A stretch of 64,000 nucleotides of DNA from Rhodospirillaceae bacterium (GCA_016712715.1 JADJQM010000002.1:434001-498000), one strand, 5' to 3'. Positions 9,827 through 19,069 are shown, counted from the stretch's first letter. Numbers and translations are program-made. Notes: generated by a model not told the origin, from the sequence alone.

Positions 9827-10030
9827 TTAGGCCAGCTTCAGATTGCAGGCAGAGCTCTTGCCGCGATCCTGCTCGATATCGTAGCTGAGGCTCTGGCCCT
9901 CATTCAACGAACCGATGCCAGCACGCTCGACCGCAGAAATGTGCACAAACACATCATTGCTGCCGTCTTCCGGCTGGATGAAACCGAAGCCCTTTTGGGC
10001 GTTGAACCACTTAACTTTTCCGATGGACAT
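9827..10030 (-). CDS. Cold-shock domain protein (CspA family)
   Basis: 67 residues, a complete single cold-shock domain. The nucleic-acid-binding motifs are intact: RNP1 KGFGFI at residues 13-18 and RNP2 VFVHIS at 27-32. Members bind single-stranded RNA/DNA and act as RNA chaperones or antiterminators in the cytoplasm. An AAGGG ribosome site precedes the ATG. The 220-bp spacer to the divergent greB gene is long enough for the extended 5' leader usual for csp mRNAs; no conserved cold box was identified by eye. Confidence 0.95.
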   Translation of the reverse strand: MSIGKVKWFNAQKGFGFIQPEDGSNDVFVHISAVERAGIGSLNEGQSLSYDIEQDRGKSSACNLKLA

Positions 10031-10252
10031 AGAATACCCTTAGAAAGAAACATTGCCGCCGGGCGAAGCGCACGGCGGTCCTGAACGGGAGAACGGATGA
10101 AACCGGGTCAAGCTCTCGTAAGAGCGATAATCGGAGCGAGCCGAAATCTAGTTTAGTGAAAGTTATATGGGGCCAATGGCGCCAAATTGCAACATAATCA
10201 CGAAATATTGCCGCCAAACCGCTCTTTTTGCGCGTGATAATGGAACTTTGTC

Positions 10253-10801
10253 ATGAAGACGGACGATCTTGGCTACCAGGCCGAGGATGCCGATGAGGAT
10301 GATGCCCCGCCCATCCCGGCGGGATCGAAGAACTACATCACGCCGGGGGGCCTTGCGCGCCTGCAGGCCGAGCGGCGCCAGCTCTGGCGCGTCGATCGGC
10401 CGGAAGTGGTGCGCGTGGTGGAATGGGCCGCCGGCAATGGCGACCGGTCGGAGAACGGCGATTACATCTATGGCAAGCGGCGCCTGCGCGAGATCGACCG
10501 GCGCCTGCGCTTCCTCGACAAGCGGATCGCCGCCGCGGAGGCCGTCGATCCCACCCAGCAGACCCGGCGCGACCGGGTCTATTTCGGCGCCACGGTCACC
10601 TATGCGCGGCAGGATGACAGCGAGGTCACCGTCACCATCGTCGGCATCGACGAGATCGACAGCGAGAAGAACCATGTGAGCTGGATCTCGCCCATTGCCC
10701 GGGCGTTGCTGAAGGCGGGGGTCGGCGACACCGTCATCCTGCGCACGCCGACCGGCCCGGAATCATTGGACGTGATTGCGATCAGTTATCCAGCAGGCTG
10801 A
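10253..10801 (+). CDS. greB: Transcript cleavage factor GreB/GreA family
   Basis: 182 residues. After an acidic N-terminal extension of about 25 residues comes ITPGGLARLQAE and the coiled-coil tip region, with GDRSENGDYIYGKRRLREID, which is the GreB-type signature including the acidic D/E pair that activates RNA polymerase backtracked-RNA cleavage. The C-terminal FKBP-like domain (about residues 105-180) carries GDEVxV-like wording and ends in SYPAG. Acts in the cytoplasm on stalled RNA polymerase. It is tail-to-tail with the dehydrogenase gene with no spacer: the two stop codons abut at 10801/10802. The N-terminal acidic extension is slightly unusual. Confidence 0.93.
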   Translation: MKTDDLGYQAEDADEDDAPPIPAGSKNYITPGGLARLQAERRQLWRVDRPEVVRVVEWAAGNGDRSENGDYIYGKRRLREIDRRLRFLDKRIAAAEAVDPTQQTRRDRVYFGATVTYARQDDSEVTVTIVGIDEIDSEKNHVSWISPIARALLKAGVGDTVILRTPTGPESLDVIAISYPAG

Positions 10802-11575
10802 TCAGACCCAGCCGCCATCGACGGTGAATTCCTGGGCCGAGCACATCTTGGAATCGTCGGCGGCCAGGAACAACACCATGCGCGCAAGATCCACCGGCAT
10901 GACGCGGCCGGCCAGAACCTGCTGACGGTCGATCTCCTTCTCGCCCTCGGCATCGACCCAGAGCGAGAGCTGCCGCTCGGTCATGACCCAGCCGGGCACC
11001 ACCGTGTTGACGCGGATGTTGTCCTTGCCGACGTCGCGCGCCATGCCACGCGTGAGGCCATGGGTCGCCGCCTTCGACGTGGTGTAGGCGGGCATGCCGC
11101 CCTGCTTGGCCTTCCAGCTCATCGAGCCGGTGTTGATGATCGACCCGGCCTTCTTCTTGATCATGCCCGGCAACACAGCCTGGATGCAGAAGAAGTATTG
11201 CTTGATGTTGATGGCGACGCGGTCGTCCCAATATTCCGGGGTCACGTCTTCCCATTTGTGGCGCTGGTCATGGGCGGCGTTGTTGACCAGCACGTCGATA
11301 TCGCCAAGCTCGGCCGCGATATCCTTGATTGTCTGCCGCAGCGCCTTGGTGTCGGTGAGATCGCATTTGATGAACAGCGGCTTCACGCCATATTGCGCCT
11401 GCAGATTGTCGAGGAGCTTGTTGCTGCTTTCGACATTGACGTCGACGAAGGCGACCTTGGCGCCCTGGTCGACGAAGGATTCAACGATCGCGGCGCCGAT
11501 GCCGCTGCCGCCGCCGGTCACGAAGACCACTTTGTCCTTCAGCGACGGGTAGCGGCCAAGCGATGAGAGATCCAT
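10802..11575 (-). CDS. SDR sugar 1-dehydrogenase (galactose/arabinose/xylose type)
   Basis: 257 residues from ATG at 11575, chosen because AAGGTG lies just upstream; an earlier start would run into the regulator gene. A classical short-chain dehydrogenase with TGGGSGIG (20-27) for NAD(P), NNA (98-100), Ser151/Ser153, Tyr164 and Lys168. Its wording (YPSLKDKVVFVTGG, DQRHKWEDVTPEYWD, CIQAVLPGM) closely resembles Caulobacter XylB and rhizobial D-galactose dehydrogenase. It would oxidise the aldose at C1 to a lactone, the first step of the non-phosphorylative pathway whose later enzymes lie at 18-22.6 kb. It follows the FCD regulator by 58 bp, so the two are likely cotranscribed. The substrate (galactose versus arabinose/fucose) cannot be fixed. 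Confidence 0.85.
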   Translation of the reverse strand: MDLSSLGRYPSLKDKVVFVTGGGSGIGAAIVESFVDQGAKVAFVDVNVESSNKLLDNLQAQYGVKPLFIKCDLTDTKALRQTIKDIAAELGDIDVLVNNAAHDQRHKWEDVTPEYWDDRVAINIKQYFFCIQAVLPGMIKKKAGSIINTGSMSWKAKQGGMPAYTTSKAATHGLTRGMARDVGKDNIRVNTVVPGWVMTERQLSLWVDAEGEKEIDRQQVLAGRVMPVDLARMVLFLAADDSKMCSAQEFTVDGGWV

Positions 11576-11633
11576 GAAAACACCTTGAGTGAGATTGTCG
11601 GAGATAGAAGTAGCTGTCGGTAGTCTGAGCCTG

Positions 11634-12458
11634 TCAGGCCATGGCGATGCGGCCACGCTTCCGGGCTGAACTGGTAACCTGCTCCACGATCCGCCCGGTA
11701 TCGCGCAACAAACGCCGGACCGCGAGCCGCGCCGCGTTCGGCCTCTTGCCGCGGATGGCCAGCAGAATGCGCTCATGCCCAGGCAGCGTGCGGCCGATAT
11801 CGCCGCGATGGCTGGCCGTATAGTTGAACATATTGCCGAGGGCGGATTCAATCACCAGCCCCAACGGTACCAGCAATTCATTGCCGGCGGCGAGCAGGAT
11901 CGCCTGATGGAACAGAACGTCGGCATTGTTCCAGGCGATGAGGGTTTTTGCCTCAGCCATGGCCGCGAAGGCGTTCTCGATTTCCGCCATCTGCTCGTCC
12001 GTGCGGTGGGTGGCCGCCAGGGCCGCCGTCTCGGGTTCGAGAATCTCGCGCACCTGTTGCATGTGAATGAGGAAGTGGATGGGATTTGCTGCAGCGCAAT
12101 ACCAGGCGAACACATCGCGGTCGAGCAGATTCCATTGCGAGCGCGGCTGCACCCGCGACCCGATCTTCGGGCGCGAGAGGATAAGCCCCTTGGCCATCAG
12201 CATCTTGATCGCCTCGCGCACAGCGGTGCGGCTGACGCCGAAGGAGGCACACCATTCGGCCTCGTTGGGGAGGAGTGTGCCAGGCGCAAATTCACCGTTG
12301 AGGATGCGCGCGCCGATATCCTGCGCGACGCTGCGATGCAGGGAACCACGCGCCGGTTTCACAGACGCCGCCGATGCCTTTGCCTTTTTCAGTCCCATTA
12401 ATTTAGCCGCCTTCTCCCAGGATTTGCTGGACCCCTCGCGCTTCGCGAAGAAACCCAT
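11634..12458 (-). CDS. GntR-family regulator, FCD (FadR) subfamily
   Basis: About 274 residues. The N-terminal winged helix (roughly residues 40-115) contains RILNGEFAPGTLLPNE and SRTAVREAIKMLMAKGL; the C-terminal FCD ligand domain has the His/Asp metal-binding pattern (ALxxT, DVLFHQAILLAAGN, GHERIL). The start is uncertain: ATG 12458 has AGAAGG 11 bases upstream, and ATG 12398 also has a good GAGAAGG. FCD regulators typically sense organic or sugar acids. Position between the sugar dehydrogenase and the divergent ABC transporter suggests control of both, through the CATACA sites at 12524-12645. Confidence 0.88.
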   Translation of the reverse strand: MGFFAKREGSSKSWEKAAKLMGLKKAKASAASVKPARGSLHRSVAQDIGARILNGEFAPGTLLPNEAEWCASFGVSRTAVREAIKMLMAKGLILSRPKIGSRVQPRSQWNLLDRDVFAWYCAAANPIHFLIHMQQVREILEPETAALAATHRTDEQMAEIENAFAAMAEAKTLIAWNNADVLFHQAILLAAGNELLVPLGLVIESALGNMFNYTASHRGDIGRTLPGHERILLAIRGKRPNAARLAVRRLLRDTGRIVEQVTSSARKRGRIAMA

Positions 12459-12523
12459 ACGGAATGGCACCTTCTATGCGTGTGCTGAGCCGTCGATATT
12501 TAATTCGTCACCACCGCGCACCT

Positions 12524-12645
12524 GTCATACACGGAGACAATAACGACCACAATGGCATACAGGCTATTTATCATACAAACGAGCGTTGCTGGCCTATATT
12601 TTGTATGATAAAAGCCAAAATTCAAGAATGCCACCGCATACAATA
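12524..12645. promoter_or_regulatory. Cluster of CATACA half-sites: candidate FCD-regulator operator array
   Basis: Five CATACA/TGTATG hexamers lie within 120 bp, at 12526, 12556, 12572, 12602 (inverted) and 12638. The strongest pair forms a perfect 13-bp inverted repeat, TTTATCATACAAA (12567-12579) and TTTGTATGATAAA (12600-12612), centres 33 bp apart. It sits in the 530-bp divergent region between the regulator and chvE. The rest of 12471-12990 holds no gene that I can support. Confidence 0.6.
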
Positions 12646-12990
12646 AATGTTGCCGCCAATAAAAAAGTTTCTGGGTGCACATATCCTCTGGGAGGAGCGG
12701 ATCAGTTGACGCCGGCGCGCGGCAAGGAGAGTAATCCTGCGCGCTGCCGGAAGGGCCCTGACAACAGGGCGGCAGCCGTCAACGCCTTCTTTCCCCGGAT
12801 GATCACTGTATTGTGTGGCTGCATGGCTCCGCCCCGACGCTAAGATCGGGATCACGAGCGAGGCAGCTTCATGAGGGTCGGCAAGACCTGACTGAGGAAA
12901 CGTCACGGCAGAATCGTCACAGAATCGTTTCTGCGGCGTTTGTGAAGAAGACGACAGAGATCGACCAACAACTAAAGTGGGAGGTACAAC

Positions 12991-14061
12991 GTGAAATCAC
13001 TCAAATCTCTTTTCGCCGCCATGGCGCTGGGGCTTTTTGCCCTCGGCGTGAGCGGGGCCGCGGAGGCCCAGGACAAGGGCCTCGTCGGCATTTCCATGCC
13101 GACCAAGTCGTCGGCTCGTTGGATCGCCGATGGCGACAACATGGTGAAGGTGTTCACCGAGAAGGGCTACACGACCGATCTGCAATATGCCGATGACGAC
13201 ATTCCCAATCAGCTCGCCCAGATCGAGAACATGGTCACCAAGGGCGTCAAGGTCCTGGTGATCGCCGCGATCGACGGCACCACGCTGTCGGCCGTGCTGC
13301 AGCAGGCCCATGACGCGGGCATCAAGGTCATCGCCTATGACCGCCTGATCCGTGATTCCGCCAATGTCGACTACTACGCCACCTTCGACAATTTCCAGGT
13401 CGGCGTTCTCCAGGCCGGCACCATCGAGACGGCGCTCGGCCTCAAGGAAGGCAAGGGCCCGTTCAACATCGAGCTGTTCGGCGGCTCGCCCGACGACAAC
13501 AACGCCTTCTTCTTCTATGACGGCGCCATGTCGGTCTTCCAGCCCTATATCGACAGCGGCAAGCTGGTGGTGCAGAGCGGCCAGATGGGCATGGACAAGG
13601 TCGGCACGCTCCGTTGGGACGGCGCCGTTGCCCAGTCCCGCATGGACAACCTCCTTTCCGCCTACTACAGCGACAAGCGTGTCGATGCGGTGCTGTCGCC
13701 CTATGACGGCCTCTCGATCGGCATTCTTTCTTCGCTGAAAGGTGTCGGCTATGGCAGCGGCGACATGAAGATGCCGTTCGTCTCGGGCCAGGATGCCGAA
13801 GTCCCGTCGGTAAAGTCGATGATTGCCGGCGAGCAATATTCGACGATCTTCAAGGACACGCGCGAACTGGCGAAGGTCACAGCCGAAATGGTCGATGCCC
13901 TGCTGGCCGGCAAGGAAGTGCCGATCAACGACACCAAGACCTATAACAACGGTGTCAAGGTCGTGCCGTCCTACCTGCTGAAGCCGGTCGCGGTCGACGT
14001 CACCAATTGGGAAGAAATCCTGATCGGCAGCGGCTATTACACCAAGGACCAGATTCAATAA
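12991..14061 (+). CDS. chvE: ChvE-type periplasmic multiple-sugar-binding protein
   Basis: 356 residues. A Sec signal peptide (residues 1 to about 26, ending AEA) precedes the mature start QDKGLVGISMPTKSS. Periplasmic binding protein type 1 fold with KVLVIAAIDGTTL, GIKVIAYDRLI, LFGGSPDDNNA and VVPSYLLKPVAVD, the wording of Agrobacterium ChvE/xylose-type receptors. ChvE binds galactose, arabinose, glucose and related aldoses and, in plant-associated bacteria, can also signal through a sensor kinase; no virA-like gene is seen here. GGGAGG ribosome site upstream. First gene of the transport operon; a strong hairpin right after it probably makes it the most abundant product. Confidence 0.95.
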   Translation: MKSLKSLFAAMALGLFALGVSGAAEAQDKGLVGISMPTKSSARWIADGDNMVKVFTEKGYTTDLQYADDDIPNQLAQIENMVTKGVKVLVIAAIDGTTLSAVLQQAHDAGIKVIAYDRLIRDSANVDYYATFDNFQVGVLQAGTIETALGLKEGKGPFNIELFGGSPDDNNAFFFYDGAMSVFQPYIDSGKLVVQSGQMGMDKVGTLRWDGAVAQSRMDNLLSAYYSDKRVDAVLSPYDGLSIGILSSLKGVGYGSGDMKMPFVSGQDAEVPSVKSMIAGEQYSTIFKDTRELAKVTAEMVDALLAGKEVPINDTKTYNNGVKVVPSYLLKPVAVDVTNWEEILIGSGYYTKDQIQ

Positions 14062-14078
14062 CAGGTCCGTTTTTGGAG

Positions 14079-14118
14079 GGAGCCTCGCGCCTGACCGCGC
14101 GAGGCTCCTTTCTCTTTT
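14079..14118 (+). terminator. Strong hairpin after chvE (attenuating terminator)
   Basis: Perfect 12-bp stem GGAGCCTCGCGC/GCGCGAGGCTCC with a 6-base loop, followed by TTTCTCTTTT. Placed between the binding-protein gene and the ATPase gene, it would give excess binding protein relative to the membrane components. Confidence 0.8.
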
Positions 14119-14158
14119 CGGTGCTGGTTGCGACGCAGCGAGAAAGCGGCGTCGTTAA

Positions 14159-14197
14159 GGTTTGGTGCCCCGGTTTGGTGACCTGGTTTGGTGACCT
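14159..14197 (+). repeat. 13-bp tandem repeat in the chvE-gguA spacer
   Basis: Two exact copies of GGTTTGGTGACCT (14172-14184 and 14185-14197), preceded by a third, partly diverged copy ending in CCCC. It lies in the 294-bp spacer between the terminator and gguA. Function unknown; could be replication slippage. Confidence 0.7.
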
Positions 14198-14355
14198 GGC
14201 TGCAGCGACCGCCGACCAGCATTTTGGCCGGCTTTTTTGTTTCCCCGGATTGCCGCTTTCCTGCAATCTAACCAAGCTCCGACGCGACAGGCTTTCCTGG
14301 GGTGGCAGGCTTTCTAGGGTAGCGGGGCTTTCCGGGACGAGTTCAAGGACGGGAG

Positions 14356-15900
14356 ATGGATAGCATTGTGACGACGCCCATTCTGGAAATGCGCGGGATT
14401 ACCAAGACTTTTCCAGGCGTGAATGCGCTCGACAACGTCAATCTCACGGTGCGCGAGGGCGAGATCCACGCGATTGTCGGAGAAAACGGCGCCGGCAAAT
14501 CAACCCTGATGAAGGTCCTGTCCGGCGTCTACGGCCATGGCAGCTATACCGGCGAGATCCATTACAAGGGTGAGGAGCGGCGCTTCCGCGACATCTCGGA
14601 CAGCGAGAAGCTCGGCATCATCATCATTCACCAGGAACTGGCCCTGGTGCCGCTGCTCTCGATCGCCGAGAACATCTTCCTTGGCAACGAACCGGCCCGG
14701 AACGGCGTCATCGACTGGGCAGAATCATTCGCGCGCACCAAGGCGCTGCTGGCCAAGGTCGGCCTCAAGGAACCACCCAGCGCTCTCATCACCAATCTCG
14801 GCGTCGGCAAGCAGCAGCTGGTGGAAATCGCCAAGGCGCTGTCCAAGGAAGTGAAACTGCTGATCCTGGACGAGCCCACCGCGAGCCTCAATGAGAGCGA
14901 CAGCGACGCGCTCCTCAACCTGCTCATGGAGTTCCGCCGCCAGGGCATTTCCTCGATCCTGATTTCCCACAAGCTCAACGAGATTCTGAAGGTCGCCGAT
15001 TCGGTCACCATCCTGCGCGACGGCGCCACCGTGGATACGCTCGATTGCCACAAGGAAGAGGTCAACGAGGACCGCATCATCCGCAACATGGTCGGCCGCG
15101 AGCTCACCGACCGTTACCCGAAACGGGTGCCCAATATCGGCGAGCCGATCTTCGAGGTGAAGAACTGGCATGTATTTGATGCCATTCACGCGGACAAGGA
15201 AAAGATCAAGGGCGTCGATTTCCATGTCCGCAAGGGCGAAGTGGTCGGCATCGCCGGCCTGATGGGCGCCGGCCGCACCGAACTTGCCATGAGCATCTTC
15301 GGCCAGGCCTATGGCCAGAACATCAGCGGCGAAGTCCGCATGCACGGCAAGCCGGTCGATGTCAGCACGATCCAGAAAGCGATGAAGAACGGGATCGCCT
15401 ATGTCACCGAGGACCGCAAGAATTACGGCCTGGTGCTGATCGACGACATCAAGCGCAATGTGACGCTGTCGAACCTTGCCGGTGTCGCCAGGAACGGGGT
15501 CATCGATGACGGGCGTGAGCTGGCGGTCGCCAGCAAGTATCGCAAGGATCTCAACATCCGCTGCTCGAGCGTGTTCCAGCAGACGGTGAACCTGTCCGGC
15601 GGCAACCAGCAGAAAGTCGTGCTGAGCAAATGGCTGTTCACCGAACCGGAGATCCTGATCCTCGACGAGCCGACGCGCGGCATCGATGTCGGCGCCAAAT
15701 ACGAAATCTATACGATCATCAACGCCCTGGCCCAATCCGGCAAGGGCGTCATCGTCATATCGTCCGAGATGCCGGAACTGCTCGGCATTTCCGACCGCAT
15801 CTATGTGATGAACGAAGGCCGTTTTGTCGGCGAGATGCCAGCCAAGGAAGCGTCGCAGGAGAAGATCATGCGCGCAATCATGAAGTCATGGGAAGAATGA
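14356..15900 (+). CDS. gguA: Sugar ABC transporter ATP-binding protein GguA
   Basis: 514 residues, two fused ABC domains as in XylG/MglA-class ATPases. The first has Walker A GENGAGKST at 42-50, a relaxed signature LGVGKQQLVEIAKA and Walker B LLILDEPTAS; the second has the usual degenerate Walker A GLMGAGRTE, then LSGGNQQKVVLSKW and EILILDEPTRGIDVGAK. Hydrolyses ATP to drive uptake of sugar delivered by ChvE, at the inner face of the membrane. One base separates its stop from gguB, so they are translationally coupled. Confidence 0.95.
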   Translation: MDSIVTTPILEMRGITKTFPGVNALDNVNLTVREGEIHAIVGENGAGKSTLMKVLSGVYGHGSYTGEIHYKGEERRFRDISDSEKLGIIIIHQELALVPLLSIAENIFLGNEPARNGVIDWAESFARTKALLAKVGLKEPPSALITNLGVGKQQLVEIAKALSKEVKLLILDEPTASLNESDSDALLNLLMEFRRQGISSILISHKLNEILKVADSVTILRDGATVDTLDCHKEEVNEDRIIRNMVGRELTDRYPKRVPNIGEPIFEVKNWHVFDAIHADKEKIKGVDFHVRKGEVVGIAGLMGAGRTELAMSIFGQAYGQNISGEVRMHGKPVDVSTIQKAMKNGIAYVTEDRKNYGLVLIDDIKRNVTLSNLAGVARNGVIDDGRELAVASKYRKDLNIRCSSVFQQTVNLSGGNQQKVVLSKWLFTEPEILILDEPTRGIDVGAKYEIYTIINALAQSGKGVIVISSEMPELLGISDRIYVMNEGRFVGEMPAKEASQEKIMRAIMKSWEE

Positions 15901-15901
15901 G

Positions 15902-17098
15902 ATGACACAACAGACCGCAGCCAGCGAAGATCACGGCAGTCACAGCAGCGTCTCGCGTTTCATCAAGAGCAATATCCGCGAATACGGCATGTTGCTGTCG
16001 CTGATCGTGATCATGGTGTTCTTCCAGATCATGACCAACGGCACCCTGTTCAAGCCGCTCAATCTCACCAACCTCATCCTGCAGAACAGCTATATCGTCA
16101 TCATGGCGCTGGGCATGCTGCTGGTGATCGTGGCCGGTCATATCGATCTGTCGGTAGGATCGGTGGTGGGTTTCGTGGGTGCCGTCGCCGCCGTCATGAT
16201 GGTGCAGTTCGATATCCATTTCATCCCGACCACCATCGTCTGTTTGATGCTGGGTGGCGCCATCGGCGCCGGCCAGGGCTATTTCATAGCCTATTTCAAG
16301 ATCCCGTCCTTCATCGTGACGCTGGCCGGAATGCTCGTCTTCAAGGGTCTGGCGCTCTATATCCTGAAGGGCCAGTCGGTCGGGCCCTTCCCCAAGGAAT
16401 TCCAGCTGCTGAGTTCGGGCTTCCTGCCCAATTTCCTGCCCGGCACCTTCAACAGCACGTCGCTGCTGATCGGCATCGCGGTCACGGTCCTGGTGATCTT
16501 CTTCAACTTCAAGGACCGGCAGAACCAGCAGAAGCACAGCATTGCGGAGGAGCCGTTCCCGTTCTTCATCGGCCGCAACATCCTGATTGCCGCCGGCTTC
16601 ATCCTGTTCTCCTATTTGCTCTCGTCCTATAAGGGCCTGCCGAACGTGCTCATCGTCATGTTCGCGCTGATCGCGGCCTATGCCTTCATCACGTCGAGCA
16701 CAACCATCGGCCGGCGCATCTATGCACTGGGCGGCAACGAGAAGGCGGCACGCCTGTCCGGCATCCGGACCGAGCGCCTGACCTTCTACACCTTCATGAA
16801 CATGGGGGTGCTGGCGGGTCTGGCCGGCCTCATCTTCGCTGCCCGCCTCAACACGGCAACACCCAAGGCCGGGCTTGGCTTCGAGCTCGACGTCATTGCC
16901 GCCGTGTTCATCGGTGGCGCCTCGGCATCTGGCGGCGTCGGCAAGGTGATCGGCGCCGTCATCGGGGCGTTCATCATGGGCGTCATGAACAATGGCATGT
17001 CGATCCTGGGGATCGGCATCGACCTGCAGCAGGTCATCAAGGGCCTGGTGTTGCTCGCTGCCGTCTGCATCGACGTCTATTACAAAAAGAAAGCCTGA
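15902..17098 (+). CDS. gguB: Sugar ABC transporter permease GguB
   Basis: 398 residues, RbsC/XylH-class permease with about ten hydrophobic segments. Conserved features: GHIDLSVGSVVGFVGA, the GGNEKAARLSGI cytoplasmic coupling loop, and FELDVIAAVFIGGASASGGVG. An unusually long soluble-looking insert around residues 165-225 (KGQSVGPFPKEF and FKDRQNQQKHS) is typical of the GguB/XylH subgroup. Forms the membrane channel with GguA. Confidence 0.95.
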   Translation: MTQQTAASEDHGSHSSVSRFIKSNIREYGMLLSLIVIMVFFQIMTNGTLFKPLNLTNLILQNSYIVIMALGMLLVIVAGHIDLSVGSVVGFVGAVAAVMMVQFDIHFIPTTIVCLMLGGAIGAGQGYFIAYFKIPSFIVTLAGMLVFKGLALYILKGQSVGPFPKEFQLLSSGFLPNFLPGTFNSTSLLIGIAVTVLVIFFNFKDRQNQQKHSIAEEPFPFFIGRNILIAAGFILFSYLLSSYKGLPNVLIVMFALIAAYAFITSSTTIGRRIYALGGNEKAARLSGIRTERLTFYTFMNMGVLAGLAGLIFAARLNTATPKAGLGFELDVIAAVFIGGASASGGVGKVIGAVIGAFIMGVMNNGMSILGIGIDLQQVIKGLVLLAAVCIDVYYKKKA

Positions 17099-17109
17099 GG
17101 GTCCGATTC

Positions 17110-18108
17110 ATGCGCCTCATTCAGTTTTCCAGGAACGGCCAGCGCGGCGTCGCCCGCATCGAGAACGGCAAGGCGATCGTCGTGCCGGGTGCTGCCAGCG
17201 TCATCGACATTGCGCAGGCGGCACTTGTCGGCAGCATCAAGAGCCTCGCCGCCAACGTCACCGCGCGCGGTGACGGCGAAATGCTGGACTATGCCAAGAT
17301 GCTGGCCGAGGGCAGCGTGCTGACGCCGATCGATCATCCGGATCCGGCGCATTGCCTGGTGACAGGTACGGGCCTCACCCATCTGGGTTCCGCCGACACG
17401 CGCGACAAGATGCACCAGAAGGTCGCCGGCGATATCGAGACGCTGACCGATTCCATGAAGATGTTCAGAATGGGCCTCGAAGGCGGCAAGCCGAAAGACG
17501 ACAAGCCCGGCGTGCAGCCCGAATGGTTCTACAAGGGCGATGGCTCGTCGGTGGTGAAACCGGGCGGCGCCCTGGACTTTCCAGCCTTTGCGCTTGATGG
17601 CGGCGAAGAGCCGGAAGTGGCCGGCATCTATCTCATCGCACCCGACGGCCAACCCTGGCGCCTTGGTTACGCGATCGGCAATGAATATTCCGACCATGTC
17701 ATGGAGCGGCAGAATTATCTCTACCTCGCGCATTCCAAGCTGCGGGCCTGTGCCATCGGTCCCGAATTGCTGGTGGGCGACCTGCCCGACAGCGTCGAGG
17801 GCGAGAGCCGCATCTGGCGAGGCGGCAGCCTGCTGTGGAAGAAGGCCTTCGTCAGCGGCGAGCGCAACATGTCGCACACGCTGGGTAACCTCGAATTTCA
17901 CCATTTCAAATACCGCCAGTTCCGCCGGCCGGGCGATCTCCACATCCATTTCTTCGGCACGGCGACCCTGAGTGTCGGCGACGGCATCCAGACCCAGCCC
18001 GGGGACGTGTTCGAGATCGAGGCGCCGGTCTTCGGTGCCGCCTTGCGCAATCCGCTCGGCGCCAAGGCCAATGACGATTTCCAGCTGGGCGGCGTCGGTA
18101 CGCTTTAG
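17110..18108 (+). CDS. gguC: GguC / AraD1-family protein, fumarylacetoacetate-hydrolase fold
   Basis: 332 residues, 11 bp after gguB. FAH-superfamily C-terminal domain with the metal-binding acidic residues expected in GYAIGNEYSDHVMERQN and the terminal GDVFEIEAPVF. Homologues in the chvE-gguAB operon of Agrobacterium are called GguC; related AraD1 proteins are assigned to 2-keto-3-deoxy-L-arabonate breakdown. That would fit an arabinose branch beside the galactose-specific DgoK/DgoA. The exact reaction here is an inference. Confidence 0.8.
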   Translation: MRLIQFSRNGQRGVARIENGKAIVVPGAASVIDIAQAALVGSIKSLAANVTARGDGEMLDYAKMLAEGSVLTPIDHPDPAHCLVTGTGLTHLGSADTRDKMHQKVAGDIETLTDSMKMFRMGLEGGKPKDDKPGVQPEWFYKGDGSSVVKPGGALDFPAFALDGGEEPEVAGIYLIAPDGQPWRLGYAIGNEYSDHVMERQNYLYLAHSKLRACAIGPELLVGDLPDSVEGESRIWRGGSLLWKKAFVSGERNMSHTLGNLEFHHFKYRQFRRPGDLHIHFFGTATLSVGDGIQTQPGDVFEIEAPVFGAALRNPLGAKANDDFQLGGVGTL

Positions 18109-18111
18109 GGC

Positions 18112-19050
18112 ATGTCCGGCAAGATCGCCTGCATCGCACTCGATTGGGGCACCAGCAACCGCCGTGGCTGGGCGCTGGATGCGGGTGGCCATGTGGTCGA
18201 TGCGCGCAGTGATGACCAGGGATTGATCGCGGTCACCGATCGCGACTTCGCCGGATCCTTGCGCCGCTTCGTCGCTGATTGGTTGGGCGGGCGCCCACCG
18301 GTGATCATGGCGGGGATGATCGGCAGCCGGTTGGGCTGGCGGGAAGCGGCCTATCTGGAGACGCCGGTCGATCTCACGCAACTCGGTTTGCACCTCACCG
18401 TGATCGAGGATTTCGACGACGTGCCCGTGCGCATCGTGCCCGGTGTCGCCCGCGTCACCGAAGACAGCGCCGATGTCATGCGCGGCGAGGAATGCCAGAT
18501 GCTGGGCGCCTTGCTCGCGCGTGGGCAGCGCGACGGCGTGTTCCTGCTGCCCGGCACCCACGCCAAATGGGCTTTGCTGGAGAACGGCATCCTCACCGAT
18601 TTCCGCACCTATATGACCGGCGAACTGTTCGGCCATCTGCGCAACAGCGGCAGCCTCTCACAGGTGATGCCGCCGATGGATGCGCCGGAGACTTTCGATG
18701 CCGATGCCTTCGACCGGGGTGTCACGCGGGCGGGTGCGCCGGACGCACCCGGCATCACCCATCTGCTGTTCGGCGTGCGCAGCCTGTCGCTGTTTTCGAA
18801 ACTGACGCCGGCGACGGCGCCCTCCTATCTTTCCGGCCTGCTGGTCGGCGCCGAGATGCGCGATGCCCTGCGCTGGACCCCCGCGCGCCAGGTGACCGCT
18901 ATCGGGTCGGCCAAACTTCTGGAGACCTATGCCAGGGCGGCGGCCTATTTCAAGATCACGCTTGACCGGCTGGAGAGTGATGACATCCTGCCGCCAGCCC
19001 TGTTCGGTATCGCGCGCGAAGCCGGGCTTGTCGCCAAAACCGCCGCCTGA
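18112..19050 (+). CDS. dgoK: 2-dehydro-3-deoxygalactonokinase
   Basis: 312 residues, 3 bp after gguC. N-terminal ALDWGTSNRRGW is the phosphate-1 loop of the DgoK branch of the ASKHA kinase fold; GMIGSRLGWREAAYL, LPGTHAKWALL and TYMTGELFGHL are family landmarks. Phosphorylates 2-keto-3-deoxygalactonate at C6, giving the substrate of the next gene product. Its presence points specifically to galactose (C6) rather than pentose catabolism. Confidence 0.94.
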   Translation: MSGKIACIALDWGTSNRRGWALDAGGHVVDARSDDQGLIAVTDRDFAGSLRRFVADWLGGRPPVIMAGMIGSRLGWREAAYLETPVDLTQLGLHLTVIEDFDDVPVRIVPGVARVTEDSADVMRGEECQMLGALLARGQRDGVFLLPGTHAKWALLENGILTDFRTYMTGELFGHLRNSGSLSQVMPPMDAPETFDADAFDRGVTRAGAPDAPGITHLLFGVRSLSLFSKLTPATAPSYLSGLLVGAEMRDALRWTPARQVTAIGSAKLLETYARAAAYFKITLDRLESDDILPPALFGIAREAGLVAKTAA

Positions 19051-19069
19051 TGCGGCAGGAGAGTTGTTC

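Noticed and set aside
10011..10217. 68-codon minus-strand frame upstream of the cold-shock gene
   Set aside because: Overlaps the cold-shock start and the expected 5' leader; Arg/Phe-rich chance frame.
12997..14058. Minus-strand frame of about 353 codons opposite chvE
   Set aside because: Antisense of a clear ChvE gene with signal peptide and ribosome site; His/Asp/Val-rich product typical of GC-rich antisense frames.
17080..18636. Minus-strand frame of about 518 codons across gguC and dgoK
   Set aside because: Overlaps two genes with strong family motifs; no recognisable domain.
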